From Enterobacter mori LMG 25706 (GTDB taxonomy: Bacteria; Pseudomonadota; Gammaproteobacteria; Enterobacterales; Enterobacteriaceae): a stretch of 64,000 nt of DNA. Below the pieces are notes generated by a model that did no database searches, had not been told where the DNA came from, and was given only the letters and a program-made list of their open reading frames with translations. The position numbers were made by a program, and so were the translations under genes. The stretch covers positions 76,138 through 140,137 of the forward strand of contig NZ_GL890777.1 of the NCBI RefSeq assembly GCF_000211415.1. The letters are read 5' to 3'. Positions 53,710-61,725 of this stretch are shown piece after piece (the stretch's first letter is position 1; every line of letters begins with the position of its first letter).

Positions 53710-54437
53710 ACCGCCGCCTGCTGCTGGCGCTCGTCCTGATGCTGCCTACCGCCGGTGCGCTGGCGGCCAACGGTGACATCACCCTTGGTCAGCCGACGGG
53801 CGAGGGCGGCTGGACGCTGCCGGTGCAAACCCTGCTGCTGCTGAGCGGTTTTACCTTTATTCCAGCCGTGCTGCTGATGATGACCGGCTTTACCCGCATC
53901 ATCATCGTGCTGGGGCTGATGCGTAACGCCCTCGGCACGCCCACCGCGCCGCCTAACCAGGTGCTGGTGGGGCTTTCGCTGTTTTTGACCTTTTTCGTCA
54001 TGTCTCCGGTGTTCAGCCAGATCTATGAAAAAGCCTGGCAGCCGCTGCAGGAAAACAAGATCACCATGGAAGTGGCCCTGACGGAAGGGGTTAAACCGCT
54101 GCGTGCCTTTATGCTCGACCAGACCCGCGAAAGCGATCTGGCGATGTTTGCCCGTATCGCCAAAACCCCGGATATCGCCTCGCCGGAAGCGGTGCCGCTC
54201 AGCATTCTGATACCGGCGTTTATCACCAGCGAGCTAAAAACTGCCTTCCAGATTGGTTTTACCATCTTTATCCCGTTCCTGATTATCGATCTGGTGGTTG
54301 CCAGCATCCTGATGGCGCTGGGGATGATGATGGTACCGCCCACTACCATTGCGCTGCCGTTTAAGCTGATGCTGTTTGTGCTGGTCGACGGCTGGCAGCT
54401 GCTGGTCGGGTCGCTGGCCCAGAGCTTTTACAGTTAG
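53706..54437 (+). CDS. fliP: Flagellar export gate protein FliP
   Basis: A 243-residue core gate protein with a cleavable signal peptide (ALA-ANG) and four helices. Family motifs [20 protein letters not shown] and PPNQVLVGL are intact. It uses a GTG start at 53706 with GGGAGG upstream, overlapping the fliO stop. Confidence 0.95.
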   Translation: MNRRLLLALVLMLPTAGALAANGDITLGQPTGEGGWTLPVQTLLLLSGFTFIPAVLLMMTGFTRIIIVLGLMRNALGTPTAPPNQVLVGLSLFLTFFVMSPVFSQIYEKAWQPLQENKITMEVALTEGVKPLRAFMLDQTRESDLAMFARIAKTPDIASPEAVPLSILIPAFITSELKTAFQIGFTIFIPFLIIDLVVASILMALGMMMVPPTTIALPFKLMLFVLVDGWQLLVGSLAQSFYS

Positions 54438-54446
54438 GAGAGCGTG

Positions 54447-54716
54447 ATGACCCCTGAAAGCGTTATGGTGATGGGTATGCAGGCGATCAAGGTAGGACTG
54501 ATGATTTCAGCTCCGCTGCTGGTGGCCGCGCTGGTTACCGGTCTGATCATCAGTATTTTGCAGGCCGCCACGCAGGTCAACGAAATGACCATGACCTTTA
54601 TTCCAAAGATTTTGATGATCGTCGGCGTAGCGGTTGCGCTGGGGCCGTGGATGATGAAAATCTTCATTGAATACACCCGTGCGGTGTTCGCCAGCATTCC
54701 TTTTGTGATTGGCTGA
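54447..54716 (+). CDS. fliQ: Flagellar export gate protein FliQ
   Basis: An 89-residue two-helix protein, the E. coli FliQ length. ATG 54447 is favoured over GTG 54444 on length and ribosome-binding-site distance. Motif VTGLIISILQAATQVNEMT is conserved. Confidence 0.95.
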   Translation: MTPESVMVMGMQAIKVGLMISAPLLVAALVTGLIISILQAATQVNEMTMTFIPKILMIVGVAVALGPWMMKIFIEYTRAVFASIPFVIG

Positions 54717-55495
54717 TGGCCTTCGGACTTCCTCTCGACCAGCTCTACGGGCTGGTCAGCCACACTTTTTTCATCATGGTGCGCATTGCCGCGTTGCTGC
54801 ACGTCGCGCCGATATTCGGCGAGAAAGCGATTAGCGCCCGGCTGCGCGCTGGCCTGGCGCTGCTGATTGCGATACTGATTGGCGGCACGCTGCCTGATGC
54901 GCAGATTGGCCTTTACTCCTGGGAAGGGGTCTGGGTGCTGGCGAAACAGGTGATTATCGGCGCGTCAATGGGGCTGACGCTGCAGCTGCTGTTTGCCGCC
55001 GTGCGCATGTCCGGTGAAATCATCGGTATGCAGATGGGGTTATCCTTTGCCACCTTCTTTGACCCCGGTGCCGGGAACAGCCCGGTGATTTCCCGCTTTC
55101 TCACCCTGCTGGTGACCCTGCTGTTCCTCGCCTTTAACGGCCATCTCTGGCTGCTGGCCCTGCTGACAGAGACGTTTCAGGCGCTGCCTGTCAACAGCAC
55201 ACCGCTGCATGCGGGCGGGTACCTCTGGCTGGTGACGCATGCCGGGATGATCTTCAGTCAGGGACTGTTGCTGGGTCTGCCGGTCATCGCGCTCCTGCTG
55301 TGCATTAACTTTATTCTCGGGCTGTTAAACCGCCTGACGCCGCAGCTCTCCATCTTTGTGATCGGCTTCCCGCTGACGCTGACCTTCGGCATGCTGGCGC
55401 TGCTCCTGATTGCCGAAACGCTGGCACCGTTCTTTGAGCGCCTGATGGCCCTCGGGTTTGACACCCTTGATGGCTTGATTCAGGCGCTGGTCTGA
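54716..55495 (+). CDS. fliR: Flagellar export gate protein FliR
   Basis: A 259-residue protein with about six hydrophobic helices that completes the FliPQR gate. The start overlaps the fliQ stop by one base (TGATGG). Only three bases separate its stop from the convergent regulator gene, so transcripts of the two units collide here. Confidence 0.94.
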   Translation: MAFGLPLDQLYGLVSHTFFIMVRIAALLHVAPIFGEKAISARLRAGLALLIAILIGGTLPDAQIGLYSWEGVWVLAKQVIIGASMGLTLQLLFAAVRMSGEIIGMQMGLSFATFFDPGAGNSPVISRFLTLLVTLLFLAFNGHLWLLALLTETFQALPVNSTPLHAGGYLWLVTHAGMIFSQGLLLGLPVIALLLCINFILGLLNRLTPQLSIFVIGFPLTLTFGMLALLLIAETLAPFFERLMALGFDTLDGLIQALV

Positions 55496-55498
55496 CCC

Positions 55499-56023
55499 TC
55501 AATTCATGCAGGCGATACGGGCGACGGTCTCCGTACCGGAGGCCAGGACTTTGTCGTCCAGCAGATAGATAGTGCTGGTCGCCACCTCACCTGGTTTGAT
55601 TTGCGGGAAGATATAGTCGGTCACGTCTTCATCCGAGCTCTGGCCGCCGAGCTTGCGGTGCTGGCTGGTGACGGTCAGATGGAGCCGTTTCCCCGACATA
55701 TCAACGTCGTAGCGTACTTCACGGTTTACGGCTTTGGGAAGCCCGTCGCGCTTGCCGTCTTTAAAGTGGCTGATGCTGCCGATATAGGTGGTATGCCCGT
55801 TGAACAGGCCGTCACGATAAGAACGGTAGATACCGCGCGCCAGCGTCGCGTTGTTGTCGTCCTCAATAATGTAATACGAGGTCGGCGCGATACAGACCGC
55901 CTTATAGGGCGAGGTATAAAACCCATACAGCGCCATGGCGCCGGTCCCGATAATGACTCCGCCGAGAAACAGAAGCGCGATCGGCGATTTAATAATGGCG
56001 AAAATAGAACGATTCGCAGTCAT
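55499..56023 (-). CDS. ToxS-like membrane partner of the adjacent regulator
   Basis: A 174-residue protein with a short cytoplasmic tail, one transmembrane helix (about 14-34) and a periplasmic domain with two Cys (44 and 172). The frame reaches back to 56056, but ATG 56023 has AAGGA eight bases upstream. The gene overlaps the end of the ToxR-like gene by 35 bases, implying translational coupling. Size, topology and linkage resemble ToxS, PsaF/MyfF or YqeJ partners of membrane wHTH regulators. I recognise no sequence motif, so the call rests on context. Confidence 0.6.
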   Translation of the reverse strand: MTANRSIFAIIKSPIALLFLGGVIIGTGAMALYGFYTSPYKAVCIAPTSYYIIEDDNNATLARGIYRSYRDGLFNGHTTYIGSISHFKDGKRDGLPKAVNREVRYDVDMSGKRLHLTVTSQHRKLGGQSSDEDVTDYIFPQIKPGEVATSTIYLLDDKVLASGTETVARIACMN

Positions 56024-56810
56024 TCCCTGAATCCTTAAAGGGTTGTTGGCAGGCAATAAGCCCCTGGAATTTACTCATCTTTTCCGAGCCCGTCGTAACA
56101 TACAGTACGGCTGCGGGCTTCTCGTCAGTACGGCGCGCCAGAACATGGCGGGTATAGGTTTGCAGCGTGGACTCAATCAGGGCGGTCTGCGACTGTTTGT
56201 CTTGCTGAACCATCACCTCGGTACCGGGCGGCACGCCGGGGCCATTCCAGCGCACAAAGTGCACCGGCTGCGGGCTAAAATCTAAAATGCCGCGCAGGAG
56301 GAGCGCAATCACCAGCCCGACGAGCACGCCGCTGAGCGTGACGCAGCTCTTTTGCATGAGCGTGCTGCGGGGGCGAGGCGGAGAGGGCGCAACAACCGAC
56401 AGTGACTCTGGTGCGTCGGCCTGTACGGGGAGATCCTGCGGCGGGAGGGCTTCCGTCTGCGCTGCAGGCGGCACTTCGCTGCCGCTCTCCCGCACGAGCA
56501 GGCGATAGCCGCTGCGCGTCACGGCGATGAGCGTGATGGTTTCATGCAGGTTTAGCTGTGCGAACGCGCGGCGTAACTTGGTGATCATCACCCGCACGCT
56601 GTTGTCGGTGACTTCCACTCCGGCGCTGCGCCAGCCGATCTCCATCAGCTGTTCCTGGGAAAGCACTTCCCCATGAGCCTCCGCCAGCGCGGCAAGGCAC
56701 AGACATGCGCTTTGGGGAAGAGTGACGGTCTCTTGCGTATCCGTTCGGGCAAGCGTACGGCTCTGCAAATCCAGCGTCACTAACGATCCAATCGCGATAT
56801 TGTTTAGCAT
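55989..56810 (-). CDS. ToxR/CadC-like membrane-bound wHTH transcription regulator
   Basis: A 273-residue protein with an N-terminal OmpR-type winged helix (about 1-106; VLSQEQLMEIGW, VTDNSVRVMITKLRRAF, VTRSGYRLL), a Pro/Ala-rich linker (108-150), one transmembrane helix (about 155-173) and a 100-residue periplasmic domain with Cys254 and Cys265. This is the ToxR/CadC/PsaE architecture, in which a periplasmic signal controls promoter binding directly from the membrane. It sits inside the flagellar block, between fliR and the doxX-like gene, so flagellar or receptor genes are obvious candidate targets. The signal is unknown. Confidence 0.82.
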   Translation of the reverse strand: MLNNIAIGSLVTLDLQSRTLARTDTQETVTLPQSACLCLAALAEAHGEVLSQEQLMEIGWRSAGVEVTDNSVRVMITKLRRAFAQLNLHETITLIAVTRSGYRLLVRESGSEVPPAAQTEALPPQDLPVQADAPESLSVVAPSPPRPRSTLMQKSCVTLSGVLVGLVIALLLRGILDFSPQPVHFVRWNGPGVPPGTEVMVQQDKQSQTALIESTLQTYTRHVLARRTDEKPAAVLYVTTGSEKMSKFQGLIACQQPFKDSGNDCESFYFRHY

Positions 56811-57264
56811 AGTTATTTGATTCTTCTGGTGTATTGGGTATCGCTTCTGGCTAATGTAATTAATAGTAATGAATGCACGTTATTGCTAGCCGGGTGCCAG
56901 AGCGACATGCTTTTTATGTCTTACGTCATCTTTTTGCAACCATTATGTAAGAGCAGCCTTAACACCTTTAAGGTTATTAATTGCGGTGTTTTAACCACAC
57001 CAAAAATAACGTTATTCATGATTGCGCTTTAATCACATTAAAACCAATTGGTTACCTTTCTTACTGCGAAAGCGCGGCGTCAGTAGCGTTGATAATGAGA
57101 CGCTGTTATCACTTTAGATTAATCATTTTTAATCTGTATAAAGTTATTAATTGTGCCGGAAATGGTGGGGCGGCAGTTGCGAACGAGATCTGTGAATTTA
57201 TACTGAGTAAAGGCAGGTTATTGAATTTATTACACAGTATTAATTTTCTTTACAAGGATGACCG
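56811..57264. other. AT-rich 450-base regulatory gap with imperfect direct repeats
   Basis: No coding sequence is convincing here. The region is much more AT-rich than its surroundings. It holds two near-identical blocks, AAGGTTATTAATTGCGG (56970-56986) and AAAGTTATTAATTGTGC (57140-57156), 170 bases apart on the same strand. They could be binding sites for the divergent ToxR-like regulator. Confidence 0.5.
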
Positions 57265-57756
57265 ATGTTCTCTCTTAAGCGTTTTATGCATACGTCCGAT
57301 ATGCCATCAATGTTTCCCGTATTTATCTGTCGTCTGGTGATCGGTGTTTTTTTCTTTACCGCCGGGTTTAATAAATTATTCGTCCCGGAGAACCAGCTGC
57401 TGATGGTGGATACCATGCATGATGCGGGGATCCCTTTTCCGGTCATTATGGCGGTGGTGGTGGCGTTCCTGGAATGCAGCATGGGGCTGCTGTTGACGCT
57501 GGGATTGTTCAGCCGCTTTAGCGCGCTGGTACTGATGGTCATCAGCAGCGTGGCGCTGGTCACGATGGGTATCTACACCATTCCGCGCGGGCTGAATCTG
57601 ATTTCATGGCTGAGCTGGCTGTTTTATCTGCCCGAGACGCTGTATGTGGTGCTCTGCCTGTTCCCGCTGAGCTGGGGCGGCACGCTCTGCAGCCTTGACG
57701 GCTGGCTGGTTAAACGCTGGCAGAAGGTCCGCAAAATTGTTTTTGTTGAGGGTTAA
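57265..57756 (+). CDS. DoxX-family membrane protein
   Basis: A 163-residue four-helix membrane protein with the DoxX opening FICRLVIGVFFFTAGFNKLF and a helix 3 pattern ECSMGLLLTLGLFSR. DoxX-like proteins are associated with redox or thiosulfate metabolism, but this group has no assigned reaction. The ATG follows AAGGATG. It is divergent from the ToxR-like gene across the AT-rich gap and 113 bases before the receptor-like gene on the same strand. Confidence 0.78.
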   Translation: MFSLKRFMHTSDMPSMFPVFICRLVIGVFFFTAGFNKLFVPENQLLMVDTMHDAGIPFPVIMAVVVAFLECSMGLLLTLGLFSRFSALVLMVISSVALVTMGIYTIPRGLNLISWLSWLFYLPETLYVVLCLFPLSWGGTLCSLDGWLVKRWQKVRKIVFVEG

Positions 57757-57869
57757 CAGAAGTGCGCGGTTATCAACGGTTTGAAGAGCATATTTCCTGA
57801 CCCCCGCATAATAAAATAGCCCTGTAGAGGCAGCATTGTGCTGCCGTTAAAACAACAGGCGCTGATGTT

Positions 57870-59033
57870 ATGGTTTTTATTGTCATACTGGTCGTTATTT
57901 TCATTACCCTGGTGATTCTGGTGCAGGCGGGCGTTATGCCGTGGTTTATTCGCACGGAAGGGCAACGCTTGCGCTCGCAGGTTGATGCCCTGGCGATCCA
58001 GCTGCGCGAGCAGCTCGATCGCGTTGAAGCACAGCAGCGTTCAATGACCGAAAGCGTGGTCACCCTGAAAAGCTTCGCGCTGGACAAAAGCGCGTCGGGC
58101 GATACGGATATCGCCGACGAGACGGGCAACAGCCGTCAATTTCTCAATTCTCTGGTTAAAGAGACGGGCGAACGTCTTGGCGGTCGCGCCTGGATTGTGG
58201 ACGATACCGGGCGCATCATCGGTGATGCCGCCGGTGCGCCGACGGTGCAGTCCCTCAACGATACCAACCTGCCGATGGCGGTGCCGTTGCGTGCGCTGCT
58301 GGCCCAGTCGGATGGCGGTTTGCGTCACACCCATTTTCGCAGCGCCAGCGGCGAGCACACGCTGATGGTCATGCCGATCCCCGACAGACCGTGGCTGCTT
58401 GCCCTTGACGTTCCCACCCGGCGAATGGGCGAGCGTCCGGGCATTCTGTTGCATAAGCCGTGGCCGCTGGCGGCATTGCTGCTGGTCTCCACCCTGACCC
58501 TGCTGCGCAGCCTGAACCTGCATCTTTCTCGCCTCAACGACGAGCTGCCCTCTCAGCTGCAGTCTGAGCAGGGCGCTTTTCTACCGCCGCTGATGAAGGA
58601 GATGGGCGAGCAGGTGAGCACCATTGCCCGCGCGGCCACCGCCATTGCCCAGGAAAACGAGAATCTGCTGCGGGTGCCGGAGGCCAACGCGAACCTGCTG
58701 GCGACGCTGAGCGACAGCGCCATGGGGGTGGTGCAGGCAATGACCACCCTCCAGGATGCCGCACTGAAGATTGCCGACAGCAGCGGCACGCTGGTTCAGC
58801 TGGCGAGCCGCGCCTACAGCTACTCGCTGCACAACGAAGAGAGCGTTTTTGCCGTGGAGTCGCGCAGCCTGGCCAGCCGCTGCGCGCGTTCGTCAAAAGA
58901 GCTGAGAGCGCTGATTGAAGACGCGATGATGCAGGCGCAGAACGGCGCGGCGTCGGTGACGCAGAATAACAGCGTGCTGATTGAAGAGGTTTATACGGTG
59001 GCGAATATCCTGCTTCAGCGCACGGGCAACTAG
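57870..59033 (+). CDS. Receptor-like protein with degenerate chemotaxis signalling domain
   Basis: A 387-residue protein: first helix (about 3-22), a periplasmic sensor of about 170 residues with a Cache-like core (GGRAWIVDDTGRIIGD, 104-119), second helix (about 196-213) and a long helical cytoplasmic part. The region 305-355 aligns with the hairpin of methyl-accepting receptors: FAVES-RSLASRCARSSKEL, then RALIEDA, resembles FAVVAxEVRxLAxRSAxAxKEI. However, the invariant EAARAGExGxGF tip is replaced (SRAYSYSLHNEESVF) and the C-terminal arm is truncated, with no NWETF tail. It may be a decoy or scaffold receptor, or a decayed one. It is the only receptor-like gene in the block. Confidence 0.68.
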   Translation: MVFIVILVVIFITLVILVQAGVMPWFIRTEGQRLRSQVDALAIQLREQLDRVEAQQRSMTESVVTLKSFALDKSASGDTDIADETGNSRQFLNSLVKETGERLGGRAWIVDDTGRIIGDAAGAPTVQSLNDTNLPMAVPLRALLAQSDGGLRHTHFRSASGEHTLMVMPIPDRPWLLALDVPTRRMGERPGILLHKPWPLAALLLVSTLTLLRSLNLHLSRLNDELPSQLQSEQGAFLPPLMKEMGEQVSTIARAATAIAQENENLLRVPEANANLLATLSDSAMGVVQAMTTLQDAALKIADSSGTLVQLASRAYSYSLHNEESVFAVESRSLASRCARSSKELRALIEDAMMQAQNGAASVTQNNSVLIEEVYTVANILLQRTGN

Positions 59034-59108
59034 CCGGGTGGCGCTGCGCTTACCCGGCCTACTTTCGGGTTTTTGTCGACCGGGTAAGGCGAAGCCGCCA
59101 CCCGGCAC
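59034..59108. repeat. BIME (paired inverted REP elements)
   Basis: GCCGGGTGGCGCTGCGCTTA and the inverse GGGTAAGGCGAAGCCGCCAC flank a short spacer, directly after the stop of the receptor-like gene. Confidence 0.85.
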
Positions 59109-59290
59109 AAATCTGGAAGGCGCCTCGCAATCCCACAAGTAATCCTCTGTAATTCAGCATTTGCTCTGTTGTTTGTTTCCATCACACCGTAAAGTGCCCG
59201 TGCTGCGGCAACATCCGCAGCCGGGCGTGAGAACCTGAAAATACAAGGAGGCTTTTAACACACTGATTCTCACCGCCGAGGAGGCATTAC

Positions 59291-59734
59291 ATGTCTGTTC
59301 TTTCACCTCTCTCTTTACACGAAAATTTCATTCAACAGCTCATCACCTTACCGCTTCCGGCCTCTGCCAACCTGTTTGACGTGGTCGATCTCTGTGCGGC
59401 TTTAGCCAGCGCGCTGGTTGAAGCCGATGACGCGAGCGAGCGCAATGCGCTCTGCGGGCGTCTGCTGCATGCTCTGGGTGAACTGGAACGACTTTGTGAC
59501 GACGATTTGCCACCGCAATTGATTGAGCAACTTATTGCCGGAGAAACCTCACCGTCCTGTATGCCGGCGTGCTGGCAGGAGACGGTTATGCCGGTTAACT
59601 ATGCGCAGGCACTGGCGCAGGCGATTTTAGGGAATACCCTGCCGCAGGGGGTGAATGACGCGCTGACGGGAATGCTGCACGACATGGTGTATCTGCTGGC
59701 GGATTATGTGAAGGAACCTTATCTGCAGTCTTAA
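59291..59734 (+). CDS. Orphan 147-residue helical cytosolic protein in the flagellar block
   Basis: The gene has an excellent GAGGAGG ribosome-binding site seven bases before ATG 59291. The product is predicted helical and soluble, acidic, with Leu/Ala-rich heptad-like stretches (LFDVVDLCAALASALVEADD) and four Cys. There is no signal peptide, transmembrane segment or motif I recognise. Its size and acidity would suit an export chaperone or a regulator, but that is speculation. BIME repeats lie on both sides, separating it from the receptor-like gene and fliC. Confidence 0.65.
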   Translation: MSVLSPLSLHENFIQQLITLPLPASANLFDVVDLCAALASALVEADDASERNALCGRLLHALGELERLCDDDLPPQLIEQLIAGETSPSCMPACWQETVMPVNYAQALAQAILGNTLPQGVNDALTGMLHDMVYLLADYVKEPYLQS

Positions 59735-59741
59735 AAACAAA

Positions 59742-59820
59742 GCCGGGTGGCGGCTTCGCCTTACCCGGCCTACCTTTGCGTTGATCCTTGTAGACCTGTG
59801 CAAGCGCAGCGCCGCCAGGC
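59742..59820. repeat. BIME-like REP pair, partly degenerate
   Basis: GCCGGGTGGCGGCTTCGCCT at the left and CAAGCGCAGCGCCGCCAGGC at the right are REP units in inverse orientation around TTACCCGGCCTACC, eight bases after the orphan gene stop. Confidence 0.75.
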
Positions 59821-59843
59821 AAAAATGATGTTGCGCACCAAAC

Positions 59844-59868
59844 AAAAAAGCCCTCCGACAGGGAGGGC
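59844..59868 (-). terminator. Terminator of fliC
   Basis: Minus strand GCCCTCC-CTGTC-GGAGGGC followed by TTTTTTG, 49 bases after the fliC stop. Confidence 0.88.
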
Positions 59869-59917
59869 AAACCGCGCGTGATATACGCGCGTAATAAGAT
59901 TGAGGTGGTAACGCAGA

Positions 59918-61426
59918 TTAACGCAGCAGGGACAGCACGTTCTGCGGAACCTGGTTGGCCTGGGCCAGTACGGAGACACCTGCCTGCTGCAGGATGTTCG
60001 CGCGGCTCATGGCGGACACTTCAACCGAGAAGTCAGCGTCCTGAATACGGGAGCGCGCTTCGGTGGTGTTGATGATGTTGGTGTTTAGGTTCGCAATGAT
60101 TGAGCTGAAGCGGTTCTGAACGGCACCGAGGTCGGCGCGGAAGTCGGCAACGGTGGTCAGGGCTTCATCCAGCTTGGCCAGCAGGCCATCGGCCACCGCA
60201 TCACCCGCTGCTTCACGGATGAATTCCATGTCAGCAGGGCGTGCAGGAGTTTGAGTAACGGCTTCTGCAGCGTCAAACTCGATTTTACTGACTTTAACTT
60301 CCCCTGTAGCTGCATCTTTACCGTAAGCGTAGTATTCGGTAGCACCGCCGTTATCCACGGAGAACATCTGGAGCTTCGAATCTGTCGCAGTAGCACCGGC
60401 ACCGAACATGCTTACCGCAACAGCGTTAAGGTGAGACTCAGCCAGCGTGAAAGTGCCGCCTGTTTTATTCAGTGTCTCTCCCACCGCCAGTGCTTTCGGA
60501 TCTTTCAGCTCGGTTGGTCCATTCAGCAGCATATCTACATCTGCTGGATCAGTAATTTCTTTTGCGGCTGCTGTCGGTGCAGCATCGAGTTTAGTCCATG
60601 CATTTGCCCCGTCTTTTGAGAATGTCATTTGACTGACGTCCAGCTCAAACATTTTTTTCGCTGTTTTGTCGTAAGCAAATACCTTATCGTCCAGGGTGTA
60701 GACCTCAACATCAGTAGCATTTGCTGCACCAATGGTATCTTTCAGGATGGCCGCATCACCCGTGGCATACTTCCATTCCCCATCTGCATGCCCAACTTCA
60801 ATCATCGTTGTGCCAGCAACAGCTTTCGTTGCTGCCTTATCATACTGACTACCCGTAATACCCGCACCATTCAGAGTAATCCCGATATCCGCGAAATCAT
60901 CCATAAATTTATCCAGACCGAGCGTTTCCATATCCAGCTTGCTCAGCTTGATATCAATGGTGTCTTCGTCTTTATCGCCGATCTGAATGGTGATTTTCTC
61001 TTTAGAACCGTCAAAGACCTTCACGCCGTTGAAGTTGGTGGTTTCCGCCACGCGGCCGATCTCTTCCAGACGGGTAGTGATCTCTTTCTTAATAGAGTCC
61101 AGGTCGCTGGCGGAGTTAGTGCCGTTTTTCGCCTGTACGGTCAGCTCGCGGATACGCTGCATGTTTTCGGTCACTTCTTCCAGCGCGCCTTCAGTGGTCT
61201 GCGCCAGGGAGATACCGTCGTTGGCGTTACGCGCCGCCTGGGTCATACCGCGAATAGAGGCGGTGAAGCGGTTAGAAATCGCCAGGCCTGCCGCGTCGTC
61301 CTTGGCGCTGTTGATACGCATACCGGAAGAGAGGCGCTGAATAGCGGTCCCCAAAGAGGTCTGGGATTTGTTCAGGTTGTTCTGCGCCATCAGGCTCAGC
61401 GCGTTGGTATTAATGACCTGTGCCAT
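59918..61426 (-). CDS. fliC: Flagellin FliC
   Basis: A 502-residue flagellin. The D0/D1 ends are conserved ([20 protein letters not shown] at the start; ending [20 protein letters not shown] then VLSLLR), including the TLR5-contact segment [11 protein letters not shown] around 88-98. Residues about 175-405 form a hypervariable, Ala/Thr/Lys/Asp-rich surface domain with no Cys. It polymerises into the filament after export. A strong terminator follows. No flagellin methylase or glycosylation gene is adjacent in the window. Confidence 0.96.
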   Translation of the reverse strand: MAQVINTNALSLMAQNNLNKSQTSLGTAIQRLSSGMRINSAKDDAAGLAISNRFTASIRGMTQAARNANDGISLAQTTEGALEEVTENMQRIRELTVQAKNGTNSASDLDSIKKEITTRLEEIGRVAETTNFNGVKVFDGSKEKITIQIGDKDEDTIDIKLSKLDMETLGLDKFMDDFADIGITLNGAGITGSQYDKAATKAVAGTTMIEVGHADGEWKYATGDAAILKDTIGAANATDVEVYTLDDKVFAYDKTAKKMFELDVSQMTFSKDGANAWTKLDAAPTAAAKEITDPADVDMLLNGPTELKDPKALAVGETLNKTGGTFTLAESHLNAVAVSMFGAGATATDSKLQMFSVDNGGATEYYAYGKDAATGEVKVSKIEFDAAEAVTQTPARPADMEFIREAAGDAVADGLLAKLDEALTTVADFRADLGAVQNRFSSIIANLNTNIINTTEARSRIQDADFSVEVSAMSRANILQQAGVSVLAQANQVPQNVLSLLR

Positions 61427-61570
61427 TGTTATATCCTTCTTAGTAATAACGGAATATGAGATATGCGTTAATTGCTTCGCATACTGAATTCATCGGGGGA
61501 AATTAAAATGACTGAATTATTTTTTCGATTTTTTTGTCATTGATGGAAATGATGACAGTTCTGACGTTAA

Positions 61571-61597
61571 TTATCGGGATAACAAAAAGCAATTAAC
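61571..61597 (-). promoter_or_regulatory. Candidate sigma-28 promoter of fliC
   Basis: Minus strand CCCGATAA (61578-61571) is a seven-of-eight match to the sigma-28 -10 (GCCGATAA). A TTAA about 16 bases upstream would be a weak -35. The resulting leader would be about 140 bases, longer than usual. Confidence 0.45.
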
Positions 61598-61658
61598 CAA
61601 TAAACGCGCATCTCTGTTATCCATACGCCTGCGCGTTGTTCACGCATATATGAAAAAT

Positions 61659-61685
61659 TAAACTTCCTTCTTTATTTCCCGATAG
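61659..61685 (+). promoter_or_regulatory. Sigma-28 (FliA) promoter of fliDST
   Basis: TAAACTTC-N11-CCCGATAG matches the consensus TAAAGTTT-N11-GCCGATAA with correct spacing, 40 bases before the fliD ATG. Confidence 0.85.
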
Positions 61686-61725
61686 AAAAGTAACAGGTCA
61701 TCCCTTTACAACAGGAAACATTATT

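Noticed and set aside
59255..59282. Sigma-28-like TAAC-N15-GCCGAGGA before the orphan gene
   Set aside because: The transcription start would fall at the ATG and remove the strong ribosome-binding site from the mRNA, so the GCCGAGGA is better read as part of the Shine-Dalgarno region.
60629..61459. 276-codon frame antisense to fliC
   Set aside because: Shadow of the conserved flagellin N-terminal coding region; no independent signals.
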